Shown here: positions 51,516-63,525 of the stretch, in pieces | Position numbering within the stretch: the first letter of the stretch is position 1 | Layout: each line of letters opens with the position of its first letter | From: Cardinalis cardinalis | Lineage: Eukaryota; Chordata; Aves; Passeriformes; Cardinalidae | DNA length: 64,000 nt | Reading direction: 5' to 3' | NCBI GenBank assembly: GCA_014549065.1 | Contig: JACDOX010000080.1 | Location: 2,330,721 to 2,394,720, forward strand | Notes under the pieces: generated by a model | What the model saw: only the letters and a program-made list of their open reading frames with translations | Told to the model about the DNA's origin: nothing | Databases searched by the model: none | Made by a program: the position numbers and the translations under genes

Positions 51516-54500
51516 CAGCACCTGGCTGTATTAAGGGTGATAAATCAAAAGGAGCGGTAAGAGGCTATCAGAAGTGAAGTGGGATTTTGGATTAGCCAAT
51601 CTGTGTTATGGATACTCTGCACAGCAGCTCTGATGCAGCTCTGATTGTGCAGAAGCCTCCACAAAGGGANTCTAACACTAATTGCTGATCTGAATCACTC
51701 CTTTTTAANTGGAGTGTTTTTAATTATATATTCNTTTTCTTTCACAGTATGAGAAAGCAAGCTTCTTATTTTAAGAAGTGCTTTTTTGTTCACAAACAGG
51801 TGATTATTTTTGTTTTTCCTGGTTGCCAAGAGTAGTCCAATTACATACACAGTATTATTATAATGTGATCAACAACCCTCAAGACTATATGGTAAAACTA
51901 TTCCTAATTGCTATGAAAATCCAGTAGAAGTTCAAAGTGTATCAAGTTCTGTGGCAGTTATGCATTCTGACCACCCCAGAATGTCCAGCAGATCCTATGG
52001 GAGGGGAACAAGACAGACACACAAGCACACCCCGTTACCTGCAAAGCTCAGACTTTGCAGTACTGGCAGGTGTGCATATGTATATTCATAAAACCAGACT
52101 GAAAGATTCACTAGGTAGATAGGTAGAATAATTTTCTAGTTTTCACTTATATTCAGAGACATTTTCTGTTTCCTTGAGGGTTTTTAGAGTGGTTCTTACT
52201 GACAGTTTCTACCACTGTAAAACTACTTGTCTATGATAAAACAATGCCTTTTTCTCTAAAAACAGAATTGAAGCGCCAGTGCACACAAGGACTTGCAAAC
52301 CTCCATCTCCATTTTTGTCACATTTTGGCCTGAACTCCATGCAGGTATTTTTACATGACATTATGGTGTAATTTTCTGTACATGGCTTGATCACTAGGAA
52401 AGCCTCAGCTAGGTGCTCTTTATTTTTGATATTAAAAAAACAAGGATCACATCTAGAAATAAAGAGCNACACTTAATTCCCTCAGAATTAAGTGCTTTGA
52501 AATCCACACACACAGAGTAGTTCAAAGCATGCTGGCCTCACAGCTACCTACCATATTACACTTTATAGAGTACTGCCTACAGACAAGAGGAACAAGGTTG
52601 TCAGCAAACTTCTAACCATCCTATCAAAAGAAAGGAGAAACAGAAAACATGTTGAAAGTTATGGGTATGTCAGAACAGAGCTTGCTATTCACTTAAACAC
52701 AATGTTTTACACCTTTGTGAACAGACCGTGCCTGCTCATCACCTACTCTCACACTGCAGAAAGGGAAATTCCGAGCTCCTTTCCTCCAGAGCAATGCCTC
52801 CCTCACCTTCACTGGAGGGATAAACACTTCTGCATCCTATAGACAAATTCATCAGAAAACACATCCTCAAGGAACTTTGCTGGTGTTTTTTGGGGTTGGG
52901 CTGTTGTTAAATAGAACACTGCAGCAGCATCAGCTTTATGGGCTCTCAGAAAACTCTTCCTGCTCAATGATAGTTTTCAGCATTTGTGAAAAACTTTCTC
53001 CTCTTACTGATATGGCTTAAAACTAGGCAGCTGTTACCCAGGCCAAGACTCCATTCCATTTATGCCCATTAAATAATGGAAATTACATTTTATGGAAATG
53101 ATATTCAAATGCCGCCAGAATAGAAAACAAAAGTCTTCAGTCTCTTGAAACCAAAGCAACCCCAGAGGCTTCAATACCAGCAAGTCTCACCTACAGATGA
53201 GAGGCTGGGGGATGAGTAAGCTTTATTTCAGAGAGACTGACACAGCTGCATAGATATTACTGCAATAGCTTATGCCTGAATTGCCTTGTCAAAACTGCCT
53301 AGAACCACGAAGATGTCAATTATTAAGAAAAAACGAATGTCTGTATATGAAATGTATCTGGAAGATAAGCAAGCCCACTCTCATCACTCCTGCAATCTCA
53401 GCAGACACATGAAGGGCTATGAAAACCTTCAGTGTGTTGCTGAAATTTAAAAAGTGGTGCCAATACTGGCAGCACCAGTGGGGCTGCCACTCCTCAGCTC
53501 TGGCTGTTCTGCAGGAGCAGCAGGTTATTGTTTAAGTAGCTNATTTCAGAGCATTATTTCCAATACAGTAAGGTTTGCATCTGCATATCTCTTGTGCCTT
53601 TACACAGCTTTTAGACAAGACAAGCTGAAAACAATTAGCACAAATTTTAATTTTAAGCAACTATTTGTGAGCACTAAGCTGATTTCCCCAACGTACTGCT
53701 TTACTAACATGCTACTTCAGTTAACAAATATGTAAANTTCTGTGTCACTAATGTAGTTAACTCTATCTTACCTTTTTATTTTGCAATGTGAAATATTTGG
53801 TCATTAATTCAGGAATGACAGAAGTATAATTAGGAGGGAGATGACTGNAGTCACTTTCACTGTTACACCACCTATACTGGAAGCTCTATCAGGCTCTGTA
53901 CTATGAATGATCCTTCTAGCAAAGGCCTTTCTCCTCATCTTCTTTCTACAAGGAATAATTTTCAATGTCAGGTTCTACTCTGGCAAAAATTATCTAACTC
54001 TTTGGCAAGGCTTTTAAATCTATGTAATTTAGTATCACCATTAGTATGCAAAGATATAAAAGAACCTATGAGACTAAATACCTGATCTCATTTTCCTTAA
54101 ATTCTACAGCCTTGTCTTTTAGCTCTTCCCCCAGACTCCAAGCTCCAAATCTGAAAGGGAAGTAGGCCACAGTTTTTCTGAGAAAATATTGCTTATTTTT
54201 AATATAATTTAGAAACTAATACCTTAACAAAAGTGTTTTCAACCAGCACTTACCTTAACAGGCAGTCATTNATTTTCACAGCCTATGTACTCATCAACTT
54301 TTGTACAAAACAGACAAGTGGTGCAGAATGCTATAAAGACAATGTAATACCAAGTGTATTTATTCTCAGATCCTTGCTTACAAGGTCATAATGCACAGTT
54401 TGGAGATAATCAAAAACATTTTTACCCAACCATTTGATATTGCCAATGGATGGAGCCAGTAGCCAGAGAAGTCCGTAAGTACTCAGACCACCACAGCACT

Positions 54501-56337
54501 CAGCAAGGCTTCTACAAATGCCTTCCTCAGGTGACTGAGGCACTAAGAACACATTTTTCAGATATGCTTACCAGCTTCTCCAAAGCTGTATGGCTTTAAT
54601 TTCCATCACGTATTCCAGGTTTCATTGCAGCAGAGAATCTTCAGCCATACCCTACCATTGCTGAATTGCTTCACCTAACCCAGGCTGGTAGGCATGGATT
54701 ACCTTTATAGATGTGTCTGTGTATGTATCACTGAATAGGTATTGCTACTTTGCTTGGAAAAATAAAAATAATAATAATAAAAATATTTTACCAAAAACCT
54801 GAATCAGAGAGAAACAGCAATTCTGTATCCCCTGTTTCCAACACTGAAGGCCCTTTTTAAAAATGAACACAAGACTTGAGATTTACATTTGCAACACTTC
54901 TGTACAATTTGCAGGGCCAGAGTTTACCAGGACATCACTGAGACAAATAGGAAGAACTGAGAAATGCAGTTTTTGAGCTTCACATTAAACAGTAAATAGA
55001 AACAGTATTAAAATGTTACTTACAGGAGGTGAACTTACCTCCTGCAGAGCCTAGCCTATATAAAATACATAAGGAATGCAACTAGTTGCAAGGATAGATG
55101 TCAAAACCACTATTATTTAAAAAAAAAATATGTTATTTTAGCCTTTTTATTCTCACTAGCCATGTTTTAACCAAAAATAATGGGATTTAATAAGAAAGAA
55201 GGCATGCACATGGCTCACATTAGACGCTTTGACAAACCTTCCCACAGGCAGACAGCAAAGGACAATTTCTCCAACAGGCTGCTTTGCAGTATAGAATTGC
55301 CAGTTTTCAAACAGCATCAGTTTCTCATCTCACTTATGAAACAACAACAGAGCAAAAGCTGGGNTTTTTTTTTCATTTAGATAGAAAGGCATAACTCTAT
55401 GCTCTTTAAAAAGAGAAGAGCAGAATGATGTAATCTGGGTCACTACAGTACAATCACCACAGGACAGTTACACCCTACAGCCCACTGGACTCAGGATCCC
55501 AGGACACAAAGTAACACCANGTCCATGCAGGGTAATGCCAGGGTGCCTCAAGTGTGACTGACTGACTCCTTCTGTAGTGTTTCACATGGTCCTGCTTTTG
55601 GCTGGGATAGACCCAAATTTCTCCTTAGTAGGTGGTACTGTGCTGTGCTTTGAACTCCATTACATCACTGTTGATAGCACTGATGTTTTTGTTTAGCCAA
55701 GTTGTGCTTACCCTAGGCCAAGGACTTTGCAGTGTCTCATGCTCTGCTAGTGAGTGAGAGAAACCATGAGGAGGAATAGGAACAATAGTAAGTGCATCCT
55801 CTGGGCTAAGTCATGCCTGAGAAACAAAACTTACTTGTAAGCTTGTAAGTAGAAGTACAGAAAGGAAACATCAGGGTTATGCACTGCTTCCCAGCATTTA
55901 AAAAAAATCTTTCAGAACCTATTTTCCTTGATCGAATAGTACTAGTTAGCCATGGAATACTCCAAACAGGTAATAGCATTCTACAGGAATAACTTTAAAA
56001 TAGCAGAGCTGTACTATGTGTAAATCTACATGCTAGAACACTACCAAGGTTTTTGGAAGATTAGGTGTCACAGGTAAATTAGCCCAACACAATGAGCCAG
56101 GAGAGAAATCTACCCCTCCCAGCTGAATTGAGTAATTCCAAAGGATCCACACTGGAGTTCATCATTTCAGAAGCCCTGCTTGCTGTAGATAGCTCCAACT
56201 CACTCCACAAAGGAGTTCTACTACCCATATGAACATACGGCAGAATCCAGCTGTCTACTTACACAGAAAAAATAAAAGCTAAATAATGNTAGGTACACAT
56301 AAATGCATTTCAGAAATAATAAGGTACTACAATCATC
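51516..56337. other. Intergenic DNA downstream of TJP1, no recognised gene
   Basis: AT-rich sequence with an AAT microsatellite at about 54762-54790. No exon or transposon was recognised. Confidence 0.5.
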
Positions 56338-57805
56338 TTTATTATTTTAAAAACGGTTTTATTCTGTATATTTAGAAACGTGTAATTTTAATAACTGCAG
56401 AGAAAAAAAAATCAGCCACACCTGAATAGCTAATAACTCATTAACAGAATGCAGTGGTATATTATCTAAACAGTAGTAGTGCCATTGTGCCGTAATAAAT
56501 TGTCTATTAGTAAAAAAATACATTTCAGGGCACATAGTACAGCATCCTTATGACAAATTACAGTAGGGATACTTTTCAAGAATTTAATCAAAGTAGAGAA
56601 TTCCGAGTTATATTCTTTAAATGCAGCACTTTAAAAGGTAACAACTTTGTGCATTTTTAAAAAATGTCCTCGTTCGTATATTGTAGAAATGCTGCTTTAT
56701 TGCTGCAGATGTCAAAGTTCAAGGCTCAAAAGGTATGAGAATACAAAGATATCCTTAAGAAACTTCGTTTGTTTTTATATATATTTATATATATAAAAAG
56801 GTAAAGCTTATAAAAGTTAATTTACAAACCAAAAACAAAAGTGGTATGCACGCATTATATACAAGCGGTCTATAACATCTATAAATTTTCAAATGCATAG
56901 CAGAAAACATACCATCATTTTCTTCTGGTTCTCTTCTGGCTGATGAACACAACGCTCCTTCTCTAAACCACACTCACAATTTTTTTGTTGTTGTTCCCCC
57001 CACCCCAGTCTCTCATGATATAATATCTAAGTAAGCACAAAAGCCATACAAACTTAATACAGAGAACTATGAGAGCTAAGACTATTAAAAACATGAGGGT
57101 AAGGCATCCCTGCTGGTTAATAGGTCTGTAATAATGTGGTTAATTTACAAATCCACAGAGGCATCTGAACCATAGCCATCCCACATGCTTTTCCCCCTCC
57201 CCCTGTTCTCAGGACAATGTTTCCATACACAGCAAGTAGATGTGTTTGCATTACCTCTCAGCAGAGGAAAACATCTAAACTGTGCTACCCAAAGCTGACT
57301 GCCATTTCCTTGGACATGTACACCAAAAGTCATTTAAAAACCAGAGACCAAAAGGTAGTCTTGTGAGTTAAAAACACAGTCGCAAAAATGCAGGCCAGAA
57401 TCTGTGGTTTTGACCCTGGAGTATGAAACAAATTTAGTTCCTCTGTGTATAGTTTCATTGGTACTTTCAGATAACAACAAAATACTAGTAGTGTCCTTTA
57501 ACAAAGGAAAAAAAAGAAACAACAAAAAAAGAAACAAAAACCCAACACAAAAGAACAACCAAACCAAAGCATACAGAACCTGCAAAACCCCACCTTGTTC
57601 CCCCTGTACACTCCCTGTTTGTGGCATGTATTGTGACCATGGTTCAAAGAGTGTACTTGCTAATTCATTGTTAGTTAAAGCAAGATGCTTAAACACTAAG
57701 ATCCATTATCACTTATAGAACAGTTAATACTTGATAGAGTGGTTCAGTTTATATGTAAGGTCCATCTCAGTTTCATATTATTTACTCAGTCAGCTAACTT
57801 AATAT
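56338..57805 (-). other. TJP1: TJP1 3' UTR (distal boundary uncertain)
   Basis: This non-coding sequence directly follows the TJP1 stop. Minus-strand AATAAA hexamers occur at 56701-56696 (CAGCAATAAAGCAGC context), 56363-56358 and 56343-56338. The UTR would therefore be about 1.1 or 1.45 kb, which is reasonable for ZO-1. A T/G-rich tract (A/C-rich on the plus strand) lies at about 57505-57575. From 56290 to 58041 there is not one undetermined base, unlike most of the window. Which hexamer is used cannot be told from sequence. Confidence 0.6.
56696..56701 (-). terminator. TJP1: Candidate TJP1 polyadenylation signal (proximal)
   Basis: AATAAA read on the minus strand about 1.1 kb after the TJP1 stop codon. 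Two further hexamers at 56363-56358 and 56343-56338 could serve as distal signals. Confidence 0.4.
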
Positions 57806-57900
57806 TTAGAAGTGGTCAATTAGGACTGAGACACAGTTTGCTCCAACAAGATAGTTTGGATCCCCGGGAAGAGACTTGTTCTGCCAGGTTTTGGGGTCAC
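57806..57900 (-). CDS. TJP1: TJP1 terminal coding exon and stop codon
   Basis: The acceptor CCTCCCACAG ends at 57901. The exon starts GTGACCCC, completing a Gly or Cys codon depending on the donor used upstream, and encodes DPKTWQNKSLPGDPNYLVGA then NCVSVLIDHF. The TAA stop is at 57808-57806. This is the conserved extreme C-terminus of ZO-1. The preceding intron (57901-61177) is about 3.3 kb and holds only AT-rich sequence and a T-rich run on the plus strand at 58011-58060. Confidence 0.95.
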
Positions 57901-60900
57901 CTGTGGGAGGAAAACACAATGCTGGTGTTTAGTATCTGCTGTCACACAGTGCACATCTTGAAACAACCAAGCTTTTGGACAGGAGCTTTTAAGTTCTGAA
58001 GCAACACCTCTTTTGGTTTTTTGTTTTTTTTTTCTTTGTTCNTGTTTTGTTTGATGGTTTAAAAAACCCTGCAGTTTGCATATTATTAATAAAAAAATAT
58101 CCCTTCATTTTCATATAACATAGGATAAGGTCAGTTATTCAAAACATATGCTGTGGCATTCAGGAACTGGTAAATATAACTCATACTACTCTACAGCACC
58201 AACACAGTGCTTTCCATTTGAGACTTATTAACAGTGAATCAGGTGTTCACTTCCTCCTTCCTAAACTGCCATTGACAAAAAGAAAAAAAAAAAGAAAAGA
58301 AATTTTAGAAGCTAATGTGGGTAAGATGCATTTGAAGTGTCTTGAGACAGTTCTGAGCACAGATGAGGCAAATCAGAAGTCATGTTGTAACTAAGCACTA
58401 TGACACATTGGTAGTTTTATTTTCTATGATGAAAATAATTGTAGACAGGATTGTAGTCATTTTGCAGCTACATCCAGTATATGTGTTTAAAAGCCTGAAA
58501 TACTNAGAGTATTCCAGTTAATTGGTACATAAAAATCTTTACAACAGAGCTTATCTACTCATGATCAAAGGTTCTGGGCAACAATCTCTTACAGCAGGTC
58601 ATCAGCTGCCATCTCACCAGACCAAAGGTTACATTCCCTCTGCACAGCCAATTGTCTCTTAAGTGGAAACAGTATTCTTCATTTACTCACCTACAATCAC
58701 TACCAAGGGTTGCCACTACACAAAAGGTGTGACCATCCCACTATGGTAGAAAGTGAAAAATGCACTGAAGTTCTCTTAAGCCTTTCAGGTAAATGACATT
58801 AAATGGCTTGGCCAAATAAATCTGCCTTGAGGAGAAATGTGTAACAAGCTAATAAACCCAGTCACACACCTGAGCAAACACCTGAGACCTCAGTATTAAG
58901 TGAGAATGATACAAATTCCACGTAATTTTCTTGAACTCATGAAAACAAAATGAAGTACACAATGCACTGAGTGATGGCAACATCTAACGTAGTGACAAAG
59001 AATAGAAGTGGCCAGTGTACAGTCAGAGAACACAAACAAATTTACTGCAACCAGCTGAGACTGCTTATTTCAGTCAAAAACNTCAATAATGCTGGAGAAC
59101 TTGAGGAAATTCCATTCAAAACTCATATGACCAAATGTATTAAAAGNGTAGAAGAGGGCTGTAAGACGGTCGGGTCCTAGTCTTGCACATGAGACAGGCA
59201 GACTTGTTTCCAACCTTTCCTTCTAAATCCATAGTAAGGATACATAGCTATTGAGGATGCTTTTCCCATATTTTCCCATACAACTGCTTTGAAAAGGAAA
59301 ATAAAGAGATCACTCAGTATTTTTTATGTTCTAATCAATGTGGCCATAAAAGGCAAATTTTTTTCCCAGTCAGCTTTAATACCAGAATCAGGTAAGCTTT
59401 TGNAGGGGTTTAACAGTAAAATACCAATGTATGAGGCTTAAATGTGGCAGAAAGGATGTTAGTAAGTGCAAATGAATGTCACTTTTAGGACAGAACATGG
59501 ATACACTGAGAAAAGATGAGGTAGAGCAGACGACTGAAGAGAGAAAAACCCCAGAATTGTAGAAATTGTTATAATAAAGCCACCCCAAGAATCAGAGTCC
59601 CATAACCAACTAATTTAGAAAGAGAGAAAACAATTATTTATTTAAGACACAGTATGGTCTACTTACATATCATAAGACAGAATTGCCTAATTTTTAAGTT
59701 TGTCTCAAAAGAGCAATGTTATGATATACATCCCATTTCAGATTAACAGAATGTGGTGTTATATTTACAGTACAGAAAGTGTTAGGGTTTAAATATACAC
59801 GCTCTTGCTTTCACCCACACATGCACGCACACACACATTCCACTTTGGAAAGGGAGGAAAATGTCTCAGTAACTTCAGTTATTGTTTAGATCATTTGAGT
59901 CCTCTCCCTTCACTTCAAGTAAGTTCATGAACAGGTGCTATTAGTTACAAAGGAAGTGCTGTGTTGGTTTTGTACATAGTTGTCNTATCTTTTGGGACCC
60001 TATCGTTTATGAGCCCGTGTTTTAACACGGCCATGTATACACACATTGTTAAATAGATGCATGCAACACATGCATAGAATAGCTTATAAAAAACAACTAA
60101 AAATTATTGCCATTAATACCTCTAGATTATTGATTCCCCATGAAGGGGATTGATGCTTTAATCTTTCAAAGCATCAGTGCTTTGGTGTTGACAGTGATAG
60201 ATACATTAGTGACAGAGGATATGCATACATGGTGGCTTAAATGCTGTATACAGAAATACATTTTTCACTCAGTACTCAGATCACATGTGCACATTAATGG
60301 CTTGAATCTTCAACCATAAATTTTGAAAGTAGCTGAATAAAATCTTAAGACTTTTTCCCCAGATGTGCAAACATTCCTTTTTAAATCTCTGTAACCTCAC
60401 AGCCGTTTCATGAAATTGCTTGAAACTTGCCCAGAATTCTCAATTAGGCTCCTCACTGACAATTCCAGCCAATACATTCTCTCCCTCATCCCAGAAAGCC
60501 ACAGTGAGGTAAAAATGAACAGGTAAATAAAATTGCAACCTAGTTGCAACTTTTACTATCAACCAGAGACTTCTGGATAAAGGCAGTAGAGGAGAGATAG
60601 GTAGGAGCAAGCAAGAAAAGTCTTTTGGAAAAACCAGCTACATTAGAATAAACTGTAAATGCTTTTACTGCACACTATAGTTTTCTTAAATGACCGAATT
60701 GTTAGCATCAACTTGCACACATGGAAACAGTTAACAAGCGTTAAATCATGATTTATGAGCATGCAGATTGTTAAGATTTGCCAGAGTCCTATATGGTTAA
60801 TTAAGCAACAGACAAACACCAGTTATGTTACAAAGGCCAATCAGAGGTACATATTCATTTCCTCTCAGTTTTAGTGCGACTATCATTTCAAGTGTATTCA

Positions 60901-63525
60901 GCTGCAGCAGTCCTCAAGAAAGAAGACAGAATAGAAAAATACGGTAATATTGAATAGACTGGAGATATTACTCTTTTTCTGCTATCATGGTTCTAGCTAT
61001 GAATTTGCACCATGAGTAAATGTAAGAAAGACATTTGTAATGAAAGTGAAATGGGAGAGTTTGACACAAATACAATGATTGAGTTTTTATATTACACAGC
61101 ATCACCTTTAGCCAAAATAACTTAAATTATACGATAGCACCCAAAAGCCCCAAAAGGACAGAGGGAGGACAGCATACCCGACGAGGAGTCGGAGGATTTT
61201 AGAGCAAAAGACCAACCATCAGGGGTCATAGACGCACAGTGTGGCAGGCGCAGCTCCACTGGCTTCAGGAATTTTAGTCCATGAGGCCCACACATTACCA
61301 AGGGGCTAAGAAGTGTTTCACCTGGAGTTAAGAGAAAGAAAAATCTCTGGAAAATACTGACTTGTGAAATACATTCAGAGTATTACACAATTACACTGCA
61401 GAGCTACTCAATAACTCAATTTAGAGAAAAAACCGAACATTTAGATCTGTCAGTAAAGAAAAGCACAAGATTGTTTCTCACTCAAGTGACTTTTCAGTAG
61501 AACACACTACAATCTCAAAATGAAAACTGTTGAAGCTTATTAAGGTTATTTCATATTCTGTTTTGTTATTGTTAGAAAAGAATTATATTAAATAACAGAA
61601 CAACGTAAAGTTCCAGCTGTTACCTTTCTCTTTATCCAAAGGTGGAAGTATACTGTTGTCTCTGCAGACTTTGAAATATATTTCTTGCTCTATTCCCTCT
61701 GGAATGGCTCCTTGTGGTATAATAATACTAACTCCAGTCTCTATGGAGCTCAATACACCACCATTGCTGTTAAATACACCTCTTGCTGTGGCTACAACAG
61801 TGTGTCCATCTTCCTCCTCCTCATCCTCAAGTGCTGTAGGGCTGAAAAGACAGAAAACCTAGCAGTTTTATCAATATTTCCTTCCTGAAACTCTATGGCA
61901 AAAAACCCAACTCTGCCCAAAAAAATCCCACAAAACAAGGAAAGAAATCCCCCAACAAACAAAAAAACCACCAAGTCTCACAAGCTCTGAAAACATTCAG
62001 CAATTACTTCAGCAAGAATTCAGACCACCTGAATCTTGTGTTCCCAGCTGCCTGCTTCTGGCATTATACAGAAAGAGCTTACCCCAGCTACAGATTCAGC
62101 TTCATNAAAGTAAATGCAACTAACATCAGAAAGTTTATTTTTTAGCCCAAAACCCCATTCTGACTTTAATACCAGAAGAACTAACAATTTTTCTTCAAGT
62201 AACACTGAACCCTTCTACTTACATATAGAAAGCAAAGCTTGTAAAAATTAAAAAAAAAGAAACACACGTTTTTCCAGGTTGCCAGGATATAACTGAAGAG
62301 AAATTTATAACTTAAAGGTACCTTGATNAAGTTTTCACAACAGTCTCAAAAGAATTTCACTCAAAGAACCAGTAACTCCAAAATGTAGCAGTCTACAGAA
62401 CTACCTAGCATAAAACATTTCTCAGGTGCTTAACATCATATAGGACAAACAGCAAAATTTTAAGTCTGGTTCATGCATTATTATTTTCCTGAAATAAAAT
62501 ATTAATAAAACACTGCTCTGCAAAAGCAAATAGCTGAAGATTGTTACAGTATCTATGGCTCTTGACATAGTTCTTATACATTAAAGCATATTAGACAAGC
62601 ATGAGCTGCTATTAAGCAGCTGCTGGTTTGTCTCACAGTAAAGAGCACCAATATGAAACTGCAGAAGTTACTTTCTCTTTTCACAAGTATTTTTAAAGTA
62701 TCCCTTACTCATGTGTCCCATGNGGTCTCTCTAAGCACACAATGAACACAATTTGGTGCAACAGCTATCTTTAGAAATTAATTCCTTTTCTGGAAATAGA
62801 TTGCCAGGACAAGTTATTACTATCTACCAGAAAATTTATAATTTAGTATGAGAAATAGTAAGTAAAAGCCATGCCACTTTCTAATAACAGAATGCAAGAC
62901 AGTACAGGGACATAGAACACATTTTAAGTANCTATCCTTTGGCAGCATTTAGAATCATAGCATCAATCTTTCAACTATTACATCAAAAGAAATTGGAAGC
63001 AGGATAAAAAATGCTGTATTTTTCACAGNTTTCACAGATGACCTATAGATGTACAAGTGGAAAGAGAAGGAGCAGCAGCTCACCTTACAGGAATGGCTTT
63101 AGGCACAGCATTGACATTATTTGGTTGATATTTAGGCTTGTCGACCTGTACAGCATAGGTGTCCATTCCACTCTCAAAGTCGGGGGGCTGCGATGAGCTG
63201 TGTGCTTTCAAAATNGGTTGAGGAGAATTTGAAGATTTTGATGGCAACTCTGGTTTATGCTGAGCTTCATTTGGCAAGAGATTGTGGTTGAATTTGGGAC
63301 TCTCAAACTTGCGCTCAAAGGGCCGCGCGGCGCTCGTGTAAGGTTTGGTTGAGAAGCGGTTGTAGGAAGGAGTGACTGGTTTCTGAATCTGCTCAGTTCC
63401 ATTCACAGGGCCTTTGTCAGGGAAGCTTTTCTGAGGGTAAAAAGTGGACTGCACAGTGTCCTCTCTAGAGGATCTGAAAATTGCTGACTTATTCTGAGGT
63501 GGAGGAGGGTCAGACACAGAGTTAA
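57806..63525 (-). CDS. TJP1: TJP1 (tight junction protein ZO-1), last four coding exons, 3' part of gene
   Basis: ZO-1 is a cytoplasmic scaffold that links claudins, occludin and JAMs at tight junctions to actin. Its N-terminal PDZ, SH3 and guanylate-kinase modules lie outside this window. Four minus-strand exons (63525-63084, 61841-61624, 61321-61178, 57900-57806) join with phases 2/1, 1/2 and 1/2 and encode about 299 residues ending in VSVLIDHF and a TAA stop. I recognise the sequence as the vertebrate ZO-1 C-terminus. It has a Ser/Pro-rich linker (REDTVQSTFYPQKSFPDK, PKFNHNLLPNE), an acidic stretch (EDEEEED), then the ZU5 domain (GGVLSSIETGVSIIIPQGAI, EIYFKVCRDNS, LVMCGPHGLKF). The ZU5 domain distinguishes ZO-1 from ZO-2 and ZO-3. 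No frameshift or premature stop is seen, so this is a functional gene and not a retrocopy. Introns are about 3.3 kb, 302 bp and 1.24 kb. The gene continues upstream beyond 64000. Confidence 0.96.
61178..61321 (-). CDS. TJP1: TJP1 coding exon with two possible donors (second part of ZU5)
   Basis: This 144-nt exon follows acceptor ACTCCAG at 61323-61322 and encodes GETLLSPLVMCGPHGLKFLK, then PVELRLPHC, then a 20-residue segment beginning ASMTPDGWSFALK. The main donor is TCGG|GTATGC at 61177-61176. A second donor, CACT|GTGCGT at 61237-61236, is in the same phase. Using it shortens the exon to 61238-61321 (84 nt) and removes exactly 60 nt (20 codons). Both products join in frame to the terminal exon. 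ZO-1 sequences with and without this 20-residue insert are known from other vertebrates, as far as I recall. Confidence 0.94.
61624..61841 (-). CDS. TJP1: TJP1 coding exon: start of ZU5 domain
   Basis: This 218-nt exon has a polypyrimidine tract and CAG acceptor at 61843-61842 and a donor AAAG|GTAACA at 61623-61622. It completes the Ser codon split with the previous exon. It encodes PTALEDEEEEDGHTVVATAR, then the first half of the ZU5 domain (FNSNGGVLSSIETGVSIIIP, EIYFKVCRDNSILPPL). Phases match both neighbours. In the ZU5 family this half forms the first beta strands of the sandwich. ZO-1 ZU5 is known to interact with CDC42 effector kinases (MRCK) and with the UPA-like fold partner, but nothing here tests this. 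Confidence 0.95.
63084..63525 (-). CDS. TJP1: TJP1 coding exon: linker before ZU5
   Basis: This 442-nt exon has an acceptor TTTTCATTGCAG just above 63525 and a donor AAG|GTGAGC at 63083-63082. It enters with two bases of a Val codon and leaves with two bases of a Ser codon. It encodes the disordered Pro/Ser-rich region from VNSVSDPPPPQNK to VPKAIPV, including RPFERKFESPKFNHNLLP, which is strongly conserved in ZO-1. The single undetermined base at 63215 falls in the third position of a CCN codon, so the residue is proline whatever the base. The reading frame continues open upstream of the acceptor to 63601, but that part is intron. Confidence 0.95.

Noticed and set aside
61656..61888. Plus-strand frames over the TJP1 ZU5 exon
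   Set aside because: Antisense shadows of the coding exon on the minus strand.
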